A stretch of DNA of 64,000 bases from Dawidia soli (GTDB taxonomy: Bacteria; Bacteroidota; Bacteroidia; Cytophagales; Cyclobacteriaceae). The notes under the pieces were generated by a model, which saw only the letters and a list, made by a program, of their open reading frames with translations, was not told the DNA's origin and did no database searches. Position 1 is the stretch's first letter; each line of letters opens with the position of its first letter. Location of the stretch: the NCBI RefSeq assembly GCF_018598185.1, contig NZ_JAHESC010000010.1, positions 1 to 64,000 of the forward strand. The letters are read 5' to 3'. A program made the position numbers and the translations under genes. Positions 12,654-21,369 of this stretch are shown in pieces.

Positions 12654-13427
12654 CTAAACTTCCACGTCGCCTTCAAAGACGCATTGCGCGGGGCCGATGA
12701 GATAGACATCGGTAAAGCTGCCGTCGGCCGCGCGGGTAAACTCTACCGACAGCTCGCCGCCCAGCGCTTTGATCGCTACGGGTGAGGAGTATCCTTCCAG
12801 GGCTGCCGCCAGTGCCGCCGCCGTAATGCCGGTACCGCACGACAGTGTTTCGTCTTCCACGCCGCGCTCGTACGTGCGGACAAAAAGCGTGTTGTTTGGC
12901 AGCCGTTGTACCATGTTGACATTCGTACCGCCCGGTTTGAACGGGTCGCTGTAGCGGATCTTGCGGCCTTCTTCTACCACGGGGTACGCCTGAACATCGT
13001 CTACAAAACGCACATAGTGGGGAGAGCCGGTGTGAATGAAATAGTCGTCGCCGTGCCGGGTATGGCCTTTTACGTCACCCATGCGCAGACGGATGATACC
13101 GGAGGGCAGGAGCTCGGCATCGTGCGGGCCGTCGTAGGCCTGAAAGGTGGCCGCCTTGTCGAGCAGGCCCAGGTGCGCAGCCATGTGTACCGCTGCGCGG
13201 CTGCCATTGCCACACAGGCTTTGCGAGCCGTCGCTATTATAATATTCCAGGTGAAAGTGCAGGGACGGATGTTTTTCGATGAGCATCAGGCCATCGGCCC
13301 CGACGCCAAACTTGCGGTGGCAAATACGCGCGATCTGGTCCTGGCTAAGCTTGAGGTAGCCGGCGCGGTTGTCCAACACGACAAAATCGTTTCCCGTTGC
13401 CTGGTATTTATAAAAATGAAGTCTCAT
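12654..13427 (-). CDS. dapF: Diaminopimelate epimerase
   Basis: Converts LL- to meso-diaminopimelate, which feeds both lysine synthesis and peptidoglycan. Length 257 is normal. The two catalytic cysteines are Cys72 in LCGNGSRAA and Cys197 in LSCGTGITAA. The N-terminal FYKYQATGNDFVVLDN motif is also typical of the family. The start at 13427 lies 23 nt after the small DUF4834 gene on the same strand, so the two may form an operon. Confidence 0.97.
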   Translation of the reverse strand: MRLHFYKYQATGNDFVVLDNRAGYLKLSQDQIARICHRKFGVGADGLMLIEKHPSLHFHLEYYNSDGSQSLCGNGSRAAVHMAAHLGLLDKAATFQAYDGPHDAELLPSGIIRLRMGDVKGHTRHGDDYFIHTGSPHYVRFVDDVQAYPVVEEGRKIRYSDPFKPGGTNVNMVQRLPNNTLFVRTYERGVEDETLSCGTGITAAALAAALEGYSSPVAIKALGGELSVEFTRAADGSFTDVYLIGPAQCVFEGDVEV

Positions 13428-13449
13428 GAATGCCTCCCGGAAAACGGGC

Positions 13450-13647
13450 TTATTTGATCTCTTCGTAGTCTACGTATTCGCCGCCTTTCACGCCGCGTTT
13501 CTTCGTTTTTTTGTACGAATCGGCATTTTTGTGCTGATCCTTATAGTTCTTCAGCTCCTGTGCGGCAGCACCGGCTCGGAAGAAGAATGAACCTATTTTG
13601 TAGAAAACGTACGAAATCAGGCCAATTATTAGAAGGAATCGTAGCAT
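13450..13647 (-). CDS. DUF4834 family small membrane protein
   Basis: A 65-residue protein with one N-terminal membrane helix (MLRFLLIIGLISYVFYKIG), a second short hydrophobic/aromatic piece (FFFRAGAAA) and a basic, polar tail ending GEYVDYEEIK. Such conserved small membrane proteins are placed in DUF4834 in Bacteroidota; no function is known. I chose the ATG at 13647 over a GTG two codons upstream. It lies directly upstream of dapF. Confidence 0.75.
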   Translation of the reverse strand: MLRFLLIIGLISYVFYKIGSFFFRAGAAAQELKNYKDQHKNADSYKKTKKRGVKGGEYVDYEEIK

Positions 13648-13758
13648 AGTCACTGTTATTAAAGCTTAACAGAAATGTAAAGGTAGAGGTTCGCTGCCAA
13701 ATCGCCAACCGGCAGAAATTGTGCCTTGCGCGCGCACGGAGCATCTTGCTCAACCTGA

Positions 13759-13812
13759 CGTCTCTCAAATAGAGACGAATTCACGCCATTGTTTAGTCTG
13801 CCGGTATACCGG
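13759..13812. promoter_or_regulatory. Two palindromes in a divergent intergenic region
   Basis: Between the DUF4834 gene and the IPT/TIG lipoprotein gene lie a 7-bp inverted repeat, CGTCTCT-N5-AGAGACG (13759-13777), and a perfect 12-bp palindrome, CCGGTATACCGG (13801-13812). Either could be an operator for the divergent genes. No known regulator consensus is recognised. Confidence 0.3.
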
Positions 13813-13938
13813 AAAAATTAGGTTCCTTCCTTTTTCCTACATGGGTATGCGCGTCCGGCGTTCTCTTGTAATTGGAAGTGTAGGCCATACGTTATTCGCG
13901 CCACATTAAAACCTAAAAAATTATATATGTTATTATCC

Positions 13939-15126
13939 ATGAAAAAATTTACCGTTAGTTGTCGGGTACTTTTCGTTCTATGCCTGGCCGTTTTGGCAGC
14001 AAGCTGTAGCGATGATGATTCCGATCCTACCGTTGTCAAGAGCAGTGCCAAGGCCATCACCTCCTTCAAGTTTGCTGCCCCTGCAGCGACGGGTACGATC
14101 ACAGAAAGCGACAAGAAGATCGCTGTTAGCGTACCGGCCGGTACGAACGTGACAGAGCTCGTTCCGACAATCGTTGTTTCTGAAAAAGCAACCGTATCTC
14201 CGAATACAGGAGAGAAACAGAATTTCACCAATGCTGTTACCTATACTGTAACGGCGGAAGATGGCAGCAAACAAGCTTATGTCGTTACGGTGACAGTAGC
14301 GGCTGCGGAGAAATTTACCGTGAGCGGAATCTCTGCAACAGAGATCGAAGGCGGTGAAGAATTCTTCCTCGAGGGTACCAATTTTGCTGCCGCCTCTGCG
14401 AGCGAGATCAAGCTGACGAATATCGACTCCAAAGAGTTTGTGACTATTAAAGCTGCCGACAAATCGACCGCTACACGCTTATACTTCACAGCTGCTGAAG
14501 ATCTGGAAGTTGGCGAGTATGCCATTGTTGTGACCAGTAGCGGAAAATCAGAAGAAGTAGAGTTTACACTCACGATACTGCCCAAACTCCCGAAGATCAC
14601 CGGCCTGAGCGCCCTGAAGGTAGAGAATGGCGATCATATAACGATCACAGGCAAGAACTTCTCCGCGGAAGGCAACACCGTATCTATGTGGGATGAAAAT
14701 GGCTTTGGATCATCAAAAGAGATCGTGTCTGAGTCTACCACATCGATTGAATTTATTGTGGAGGCAATTTCAGGTCGTCGTTACCATGTAGAAGTTAAGA
14801 ATGCAAACGGTGACGTTGTAGAAGCAGCAGATATGGTCGTCGTAGGCACGCTGCCGGAAGTTACGTCGATCAACAAAACCACCTTTGCCCGCGGTGAGCA
14901 GATCGTTCTCACAGGCCAGGGCTTGAAGGTTGATGGTATTTCTCCGTTCCTTTACTTTATGCCCGACGCGATAGAGAATGATTTCCGTCAGGGTATTGGT
15001 AAAGTAAACGACGCCGGTACGGAGATCACGTATACTATTCCTACAGGTTGGGCGGCAGATTCCTACGAGCTGAGCATTGATTTCGATGACACCACGATCA
15101 AGAAGTTCAGAATCGTGATACAATAA
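13939..15126 (+). CDS. IPT/TIG domain surface lipoprotein (DUF5018-like)
   Basis: A secreted lipoprotein of about 395 residues. The signal ends in the lipobox LAASC, followed by an acidic SDDDSD stretch that in Bacteroidota often goes with surface export of lipoproteins. Residues about 30-115 form a DUF5018-like domain ending in YTVTAEDGSKQAYVVTVTV. Three IPT/TIG-type Ig folds follow (KFTVSGISATEIEGGEEFFLEG, ITGLSALKVENGDHITITGKNF and VTSINKTTFARGEQIVLTGQGL). Glycan binding or cell-surface scaffolding is likely by analogy with SusE-like proteins, but no SusC/SusD partner lies nearby. An ATG four codons upstream (13927) is an alternative start. Confidence 0.85.
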   Translation: MKKFTVSCRVLFVLCLAVLAASCSDDDSDPTVVKSSAKAITSFKFAAPAATGTITESDKKIAVSVPAGTNVTELVPTIVVSEKATVSPNTGEKQNFTNAVTYTVTAEDGSKQAYVVTVTVAAAEKFTVSGISATEIEGGEEFFLEGTNFAAASASEIKLTNIDSKEFVTIKAADKSTATRLYFTAAEDLEVGEYAIVVTSSGKSEEVEFTLTILPKLPKITGLSALKVENGDHITITGKNFSAEGNTVSMWDENGFGSSKEIVSESTTSIEFIVEAISGRRYHVEVKNANGDVVEAADMVVVGTLPEVTSINKTTFARGEQIVLTGQGLKVDGISPFLYFMPDAIENDFRQGIGKVNDAGTEITYTIPTGWAADSYELSIDFDDTTIKKFRIVIQ

Positions 15127-15145
15127 GCCGACGAAGGTCATAATA

Positions 15146-15172
15146 CAGGCTACTCCTTATTGGGGTAGCCTG
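15146..15172 (+). terminator. Terminator hairpin 1 after the IPT/TIG gene
   Basis: An 11-bp stem, CAGGCTACTCC/GGGGTAGCCTG, with a 5-nt loop and one G-T pair, lies 20 nt after the stop codon. Only a short T-rich stretch follows. Its stem core GGCTAC is shared with the next hairpin. Confidence 0.55.
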
Positions 15173-15207
15173 CTTATTGTACGTACGATGCCGATAGAGG
15201 GAAAAAA

Positions 15208-15239
15208 AGAGGCTACCGTATGGGTAGCCTCCGTTTTTT
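15208..15239. terminator. Bidirectional terminator between convergent genes
   Basis: The stem GAGGCTACC/GGGTAGCCTC has a T6 run on its right (15234-15239) and an A7 run on its left (15202-15208), so it can end transcription of the lipoprotein gene on the plus strand and of carB on the minus strand. Confidence 0.75.
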
Positions 15240-15251
15240 GAGCAAGAATAT

Positions 15252-18068
15252 TTACCGACTCAGATACAAATTCCGCTCCGAGTAGATCTTCATGAAATAA
15301 TCGTCCATCAGGTCGTCGATAAAGTAGATCGCCTCACCGGTAGACTTCATTTCAGGACCGAGTTCCTTGTTCACGTCCGGGAACTTGTGGAACGAGAACA
15401 CCGGCTCTTTGATCGCATAGCCCTTACGGGTCGGGTTGAACGTAAAGTCCGTTACCTTTTTCTCGCGCAGCATCACCTTCGTGGCATAGTTCACATACGG
15501 TTCGTCGTACGCCTTGCAGATGAACGGTACCGTGCGCGACGCGCGCGGGTTGGCTTCGATGATATATACCTTGTCGTTCTTGATCGCAAACTGAATGTTG
15601 ATCAGCCCCACCGTCTGCAGCGCTACCGCGATCTTGTTCGTGTAGTTCTCGATCTGTTTGATCACCAGGTCGCCCAGGTTGTAGGGAGGCAACACGGCAT
15701 ACGAGTCACCGGAGTGGATCCCCGCCGGCTCGATGTGTTGCATGATGCCGATGATGTACACGTTCTCGCCGTCGCAGATCGCGTCGGCTTCGGCTTCGAT
15801 CGCACCGTCGAGGAAGTGGTCCAGCAATACCTTGTTGTCGGGCAGGTGCTTCCAGATGTCGATGATGTGGTGTTCCAGCTCTTGCTCGTTGATCACGATC
15901 TTCATGCTTTGACCACCCAGTACGTACGAAGGACGCACCAGCAGCGGGAAGCCGATCGTCTTGCATACTTCCAGCGCTTCGTCTGCATTTTTCGCCACGC
16001 CGAACTCGGGGTAGGGAATGCCCAGCTCCTTCAACAGCGTCGAGAACCGGCCACGATCTTCTGCAAGGTCCAGCGCTTCGAACGACGTGCCGATGATCTT
16101 GATGCCGTACTTTTGCAGTTTCTCTGCCAGCTTCAGCGCGGTCTGACCGCCCAGCTGTACGATCACACCTTCCGGCTTCTCGTGCTCGATGATATCATAG
16201 AGGTGCTCCCAGAACACCGGCTCGAAATAGAGCTTGTCGGCAATGTCGAAGTCTGTCGAAACCGTCTCGGGGTTACAGTTGATCATGATGGTCTCGTAGC
16301 CGCACTCTTTTGCCGCCAGGACCCCATGCACGCAGGAGTAGTCGAACTCGATGCCCTGACCGATGCGGTTCGGACCTGAGCCCAGCACCACGATCTTCTT
16401 CCGGTTGGAAACCGTCGACTCGTTTTCTTTGTCGAACGTCGAGTAGTAGTAAGGCGTCTTTGCTTCAAACTCGGCCGCACAGGTATCGACCAGTTTGTAG
16501 ACCCGCTTGATGCCCAGCTCGGTCCTCTTCTTAAATACTTCGCTCTCGTAGCAGTCCAGCATGTGTGCGATCTGACGGTCGGCAAAGCCTTTCTCTTTGG
16601 CCTTGCGCAGCAGGTCGGCGGGAATCGTCGATAGCTCGAAAGTTTGGATCTCTTTTTCGATCTCTACCAGCTCTTCGATTTGTTTCAGGAACCAGCGGTC
16701 GATGCGTGTGAGCTTTTGAATGGTCTTCAGCGCAATGCCCAGTTTCATTGCATCGTAGATGTGGAACACGCGGTTCCAGCTGGGGTGCTCCAGGCTGTAC
16801 AGCAGCTCATCCTGGTTGGTAAGCTCCTTGCCATCAGCACCGAGGCCGTTGCGGCGGATCTCCAGCGACTGGCAGGCTTTCTGCAGCGCTTCCTGGAAGT
16901 TGCGGCCAATGCCCATCGCTTCCCCTACCGACTTCATTTGCAGACCCAACGTGCGGTCGGCACCGTGGAACTTGTCGAAGTTCCAGCGCGGCACTTTCAC
17001 GATCACGTAGTCGATCGCAGGCTCGAAGTACGCCGATGTGGTGCCGGTGATGGCGTTGGTCAGCTCGTCGAGGTTGTAGCCGATCGCCAGCTTGGCGGCG
17101 ATCTTGGCGATAGGATATCCGGTAGCTTTCGAGGCCAGCGCCGACGAACGTGACACGCGCGGGTTGATCTCGATAGCGATAATGTCTTTGTCGTCTTCCG
17201 GGTTCAGCGAGAACTGTACGTTACAGCCACCGGCAAATTGCCCGATGCCATTCATCATCTTGATGGCCAGGTTCCGCATGTTCTGATAGACCGTGTCAGG
17301 CAGTGTCATGGCCGGGGCGACCGTAATAGAATCGCCGGTGTGGATACCCATCGGATCGAAGTTTTCGATCGAACAGATAATGATGACGTTGCCGAGGCTG
17401 TCGCGCAGCAGCTCGAGCTCGTATTCTTTCCAGCCCATGATGCTTTGCTCGACCAGCACCTCGTGGATCGGCGAGGCGTGCAGGCCGCGGTTCAGCGCTT
17501 CATCAAATTCTTCGGGATCGTTCACAAACGCGCCACCGGTACCGCCCAGCGTATAAGAAGGACGGATCACCAGCGGGAAGCCAATGTCCTGTGCAATCTC
17601 TTTGCCTTGCAGGAAAGATGTTGCGGTGCCCCCTTCACAAACCCCGACACCCAGCTCCAGCATTTTCAGGCGGAACTTTTCGCGGTCTTCGGTGGTCTCG
17701 ATCGCCTTGATGTCGACACCGATGATGCGTACGCCGTAATGTTGCCAGATGCCTGCCTTGTCGCATTCAATGCAAAGGTTCAGCGCGGTCTGACCACCCA
17801 TGGTCGGCAGCACGGCGTCGATGTGGTGGCGCTCCAGGATCTCGCGAATAGACTTCTTGGTGAGCGGCTTCAGGTACACGTGGTCGGCCGTCACTTTGTC
17901 AGTCATGATCGTGGCCGGGTTGGAGTTGATCAGAACAACTTCAATACCTTCCTCACGGAGCGAACGGGAGGCTTGCGAGCCCGAATAGTCAAATTCACAA
18001 GCTTGCCCGATGATAATGGGGCCGCTACCGATGATCAGTACGGAGCGAATACTTCTGTCTCTTGGCAT
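15252..18068 (-). CDS. carB: Carbamoyl phosphate synthase large subunit, short form
   Basis: Makes carbamoyl phosphate from bicarbonate, ammonia (from the CarA subunit) and two ATP, for pyrimidine and arginine synthesis. Two homologous ATP-grasp halves are visible, each opening with a pre-ATP-grasp fold: VLIIGSGPIIIGQACEFDYS near residue 10 and VVLGSGPNRIGQGIEFDYS near 560. The ATG at 18068 is preferred: the 17 codons upstream of it do not look coding. The protein then has 938 residues and stops soon after STGEAIYFIDDLMDDYF, so the C-terminal MGS-like allosteric domain of E. coli CarB (1073 residues) is absent. carA is not in the window. Confidence 0.95.
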   Translation of the reverse strand: MPRDRSIRSVLIIGSGPIIIGQACEFDYSGSQASRSLREEGIEVVLINSNPATIMTDKVTADHVYLKPLTKKSIREILERHHIDAVLPTMGGQTALNLCIECDKAGIWQHYGVRIIGVDIKAIETTEDREKFRLKMLELGVGVCEGGTATSFLQGKEIAQDIGFPLVIRPSYTLGGTGGAFVNDPEEFDEALNRGLHASPIHEVLVEQSIMGWKEYELELLRDSLGNVIIICSIENFDPMGIHTGDSITVAPAMTLPDTVYQNMRNLAIKMMNGIGQFAGGCNVQFSLNPEDDKDIIAIEINPRVSRSSALASKATGYPIAKIAAKLAIGYNLDELTNAITGTTSAYFEPAIDYVIVKVPRWNFDKFHGADRTLGLQMKSVGEAMGIGRNFQEALQKACQSLEIRRNGLGADGKELTNQDELLYSLEHPSWNRVFHIYDAMKLGIALKTIQKLTRIDRWFLKQIEELVEIEKEIQTFELSTIPADLLRKAKEKGFADRQIAHMLDCYESEVFKKRTELGIKRVYKLVDTCAAEFEAKTPYYYSTFDKENESTVSNRKKIVVLGSGPNRIGQGIEFDYSCVHGVLAAKECGYETIMINCNPETVSTDFDIADKLYFEPVFWEHLYDIIEHEKPEGVIVQLGGQTALKLAEKLQKYGIKIIGTSFEALDLAEDRGRFSTLLKELGIPYPEFGVAKNADEALEVCKTIGFPLLVRPSYVLGGQSMKIVINEQELEHHIIDIWKHLPDNKVLLDHFLDGAIEAEADAICDGENVYIIGIMQHIEPAGIHSGDSYAVLPPYNLGDLVIKQIENYTNKIAVALQTVGLINIQFAIKNDKVYIIEANPRASRTVPFICKAYDEPYVNYATKVMLREKKVTDFTFNPTRKGYAIKEPVFSFHKFPDVNKELGPEMKSTGEAIYFIDDLMDDYFMKIYSERNLYLSR

Positions 18069-18291
18069 TATGGTAGTGGAATGGGATGAACAAAATTGCG
18101 CAAAAATATAACATGACATGGAATCGTAAAGGGATTGGGCATATTAAATATTCCCTGTAGGGGAAGCGCCCGCCGATTGCCGTCATACCCACGAGTTCAG
18201 CCGGTTGCCACCCGACACTGTTACCGTTTGAAAAACTTATTTTCATCGTTCAGCGGGTTTTTTACATCTTTTGAATTCGAAAAGAAGTGTT

Positions 18292-19986
18292 ATGAATTTG
18301 AACCTGAGGGCGCGCGCAGAAAACACGTATGATGCCATTGTAGTGGGATCGGGCATCAGCGGAGGATGGGCGGCGAAAGAACTCTGTGAAAAGGGATTGA
18401 AAGTGTTGATGTTGGAGCGCGGCCGCACCATGGAGCACCCCAACTATCCCACGACGTCCAAAGATCCGTGGGAAATTGCGTATGGCGGACGGCTGACGCG
18501 GGAAGACAAAGAAAAAAGCCACATACAGGCACGACACTACTCGTTTCAGGGTGACAACAAACACTTCTATATAAACGACCTGGAAAATCCCTACACGGAA
18601 GTCCAGCGCTTCGACTGGGTGCGCGGCGACGTCGTCGGCGGCCGTTCGCTGTTGTGGGGGCGCCAAAGCTACCGGTGGAGCGACCTCGACTTTTCCGCCA
18701 ACGCCCGGGACGGCCACGGCGTGGACTGGCCGCTGCGCTACAAGGACCTCGAAGCGTGGTACAGTTATGTCGAGACGTTTATCGGCGTGAGCGGCCAGGC
18801 AGAAAAATGGCCCCATTTCCCCGATGGCAATTTTCAGCCCCCCATGGAAATGAATTGCGTAGAGAAACACTTCCGGGGAGAAATGCAAAAGAAGTTTCCG
18901 GAGCGGCTCGTGACCATCGGCCGGGTGGCCAACCTCACCGCGCCGGTAAAAGGCCGGGGCGTGTGCCAGTCGCGCAACCTCTGTCACCGCGGGTGTTTAT
19001 ATGGCGCTTATTTCAGCACCAACGCCAGTACGCTGCCGGCAGCGTTTGCCACCGGTAACCTGACGCTGCGACCGCAGTCGCTCGTCAACCGCGTGCTGTA
19101 TGACGAGCAGGGGAAAAAAGCCACGGGGGTAGAAGTGGTCGACACAGCCACCCGCGCGGTAACGGAGTATTACGCGAGGGTGATCTTTCTGAACGCATCC
19201 ACGCTGGGCACGGCGTTCATTTTATTGAACTCTACGTCGGGCCGGTTTCCCAACGGGCTGGGCAACGACAGCGACCAGGTAGGACGCAACCTGATGGATC
19301 ACCACAAACACGCCGGCGCCTATGCCGATGTGGAAGGCTTTGAAGACCGATACTATATCGGCCGGCGCCCCAACGGGCTGTATGTGCCGCGGTACCGGAA
19401 TATCGATGAGCAACGGACTGACTACATCCGGGGCTTTGGTTATTTAGGCGGCGCTTCGCGCGGCGGCTGGGGCGGATTGGCCTCGCAGGATGTGCTCGGC
19501 GCGGCACTGAAAACGAAAGCGCAGGCACCCGGCCCGTGGCGCTTCAGCCTCAACGGCTACGGCGAGTGCCTGCCCTACGCCGAGAACCGGGTAACGCTCA
19601 ACACCTCCGTGCAAGACGTGTACGGACGGCCGACGCTCACGGTCGACTGTTCCTTCAAGGACAACGAAAAAGCGATGCAGCAAGACATGGCCCACTCGGC
19701 CGCAGAAATGCTGGAGGCAGCGGGCTATAAAAATGTAACGCCGTACGTCAGGACCTCGTACCCGGGCAATGCCAATCACGAGATGGGCACCGCCCGCATG
19801 GGCAAGGATCCGAAGACCTCGGTGTTAAATAGTTTTAACCAGGTACACGCCGTGCCGAACGTATTCGTCACCGACGGGGCGTGTATGACGTCTAACGCCA
19901 GCGCGAACCCGTCACTGACATACATGGCACTGACGGCCCGCGCGTGTGACCATGCCGTAAAAGAATTGAAACGACTAAATCTATAA
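18292..19986 (+). CDS. GMC family FAD-dependent oxidoreductase
   Basis: A 564-residue flavoprotein of the glucose-methanol-choline family. The FAD dinucleotide motif VVGSGISGGWAAKEL is at residues 17-31. C-terminal active-site motifs are NHEMGTARMG (His) and ASANPSLTYMAL (Asn). It resembles the bacterial GMC subgroup that oxidises C3 of sugars or glycosides. The small partner subunit (gluconate dehydrogenase subunit 3-like) is not encoded alongside. I moved the start from TTG 18271 to ATG 18292, where similarity to the family begins. It heads a tight operon with a DUF1080 protein (9-nt gap) and a Gfo/Idh/MocA protein (18-nt gap), pointing to a 3-keto-sugar pathway. Substrate is unknown. Confidence 0.9.
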   Translation: MNLNLRARAENTYDAIVVGSGISGGWAAKELCEKGLKVLMLERGRTMEHPNYPTTSKDPWEIAYGGRLTREDKEKSHIQARHYSFQGDNKHFYINDLENPYTEVQRFDWVRGDVVGGRSLLWGRQSYRWSDLDFSANARDGHGVDWPLRYKDLEAWYSYVETFIGVSGQAEKWPHFPDGNFQPPMEMNCVEKHFRGEMQKKFPERLVTIGRVANLTAPVKGRGVCQSRNLCHRGCLYGAYFSTNASTLPAAFATGNLTLRPQSLVNRVLYDEQGKKATGVEVVDTATRAVTEYYARVIFLNASTLGTAFILLNSTSGRFPNGLGNDSDQVGRNLMDHHKHAGAYADVEGFEDRYYIGRRPNGLYVPRYRNIDEQRTDYIRGFGYLGGASRGGWGGLASQDVLGAALKTKAQAPGPWRFSLNGYGECLPYAENRVTLNTSVQDVYGRPTLTVDCSFKDNEKAMQQDMAHSAAEMLEAAGYKNVTPYVRTSYPGNANHEMGTARMGKDPKTSVLNSFNQVHAVPNVFVTDGACMTSNASANPSLTYMALTARACDHAVKELKRLNL

Positions 19987-19995
19987 CAACGAAGC

Positions 19996-21351
19996 ATGAA
20001 ACGACTCATCGTATGGCTGTTCGCTTGTTCCACCCTGGCGGGCTATGCCCAGAAGAAGGACAAGGACTGGCGACCGCTCTTTAATGGTAAAGATCTCACG
20101 GGCTGGAAACAGATCAACGGCAAGGCACCCTATAAGGTCGAGAACGGCATGATCGTCGGCACGACGGTAGACGGCTCTCCCAATTCCTTCCTCATGGCGG
20201 ACGGCGTGTACGGCGACTTTATACTCGAGCTCGAATTTAAAATGGACGACGGTACCAACTCCGGTGTGCAGTTCCGCAGCGAAAGCAAGCCCGACTACCT
20301 CGACGGGAGAGTATTCGGCTACCAGCTGGACTTCGACCCCAGCCCGCGCAAGTGGTGCGGCGGGATATATGACGAGGCCCGCCGCCAGTGGCTTTACCCG
20401 CTGGAGTATAATCCGGTCGCCAAAAGCGCGTATCGCAATACCCAATGGAACACCGTGCGCATCGAAGCGATCGGCAACAGCATCCGCACGTGGATCAACG
20501 GTATACCGTGCGCCAACCTGGTGGATGACATGACGCCGAAAGGCCTCATTGCGCTGCAAGTGCACGCGGTAGGCAAAGGCGAGACCGCCGGCAAGCACGT
20601 ATGGTTTAAGAATATCCGCATCAAGACCGAGAACCTCGCGCCGTCACCCATCGACAACCTCTATGTCGTAAACTTTGTGCCCAACACACTGACCGAACAA
20701 GAGAAGAAAAACGGTGTAACGTTACTGTGGGATGGCAAGACCACCAACGGCTGGCGCGCGGCCGGCAAAGACGACTTTCCCCAAAAAGGCTGGGAGATTA
20801 CAGAGGGTACCCTCAACGTTGTAAAGTCCGCCGGGGCCGAGTCCCAGAACGGCGGTGACATCGTCACGACCGGTGAGTACGCTGCTTTCGACCTGCAGTT
20901 CGAGTTTCGCCTGACAGAAGGTGCCAACAGCGGTGTAAAATACTTTGTGACCGAAAAGGAAAAAACACAAGGCTCGGCCATCGGTCTGGAGTACCAGGTG
21001 CTGGATGACGAGAAACACCCCGACGCGAAACTGGGAGCTGTGGGCAATCGTACGCTGGCATCGCTGTATGATCTTATTCCCGCCGACCGCAATCCCCGCG
21101 GTGTACACAAGATCGGCGAGTGGAACCTGGGCCGTGTGGTTGTATATCCCGATAACCGCGTAGAGCACTGGCTGAACGGCTACAAAGTACTGGAGTACGT
21201 TCGCGGCAACAATATTTTCAAAGCACTGGTGGCACGGAGTAAATATGCGCAGTGGGAAAACTTCGGCATGGCCGAGAAAGGACACATCCTGCTGCAAGAT
21301 CACGGCGACCGTGTGTCCTACAGAAGCATTAAGATCAAAACCTTACAATGA
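19996..21351 (+). CDS. Double DUF1080 (3-keto-disaccharide hydrolase) protein, secreted
   Basis: A 451-residue exported protein with signal peptide (residues 1-18, ending AGYAQ) and two copies of the DUF1080 / 3-keto-disaccharide hydrolase fold. Copy one covers about 24-215 ([39 protein letters not shown]). Copy two covers about 240-451 ([40 protein letters not shown]). The shared motif is G(T/A)NSGV(Q/K)(F/Y), in the lectin-like sandwich. Family members cleave glycosides whose C3 hydroxyl has first been oxidised to a ketone. Lying between a GMC oxidoreductase and a Gfo/Idh/MocA protein, it fits that chemistry. Most family proteins have one domain, so the duplication is notable. Confidence 0.92.
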   Translation: MKRLIVWLFACSTLAGYAQKKDKDWRPLFNGKDLTGWKQINGKAPYKVENGMIVGTTVDGSPNSFLMADGVYGDFILELEFKMDDGTNSGVQFRSESKPDYLDGRVFGYQLDFDPSPRKWCGGIYDEARRQWLYPLEYNPVAKSAYRNTQWNTVRIEAIGNSIRTWINGIPCANLVDDMTPKGLIALQVHAVGKGETAGKHVWFKNIRIKTENLAPSPIDNLYVVNFVPNTLTEQEKKNGVTLLWDGKTTNGWRAAGKDDFPQKGWEITEGTLNVVKSAGAESQNGGDIVTTGEYAAFDLQFEFRLTEGANSGVKYFVTEKEKTQGSAIGLEYQVLDDEKHPDAKLGAVGNRTLASLYDLIPADRNPRGVHKIGEWNLGRVVVYPDNRVEHWLNGYKVLEYVRGNNIFKALVARSKYAQWENFGMAEKGHILLQDHGDRVSYRSIKIKTLQ

Positions 21352-21369
21352 CGAACAATCCTAAATCCT

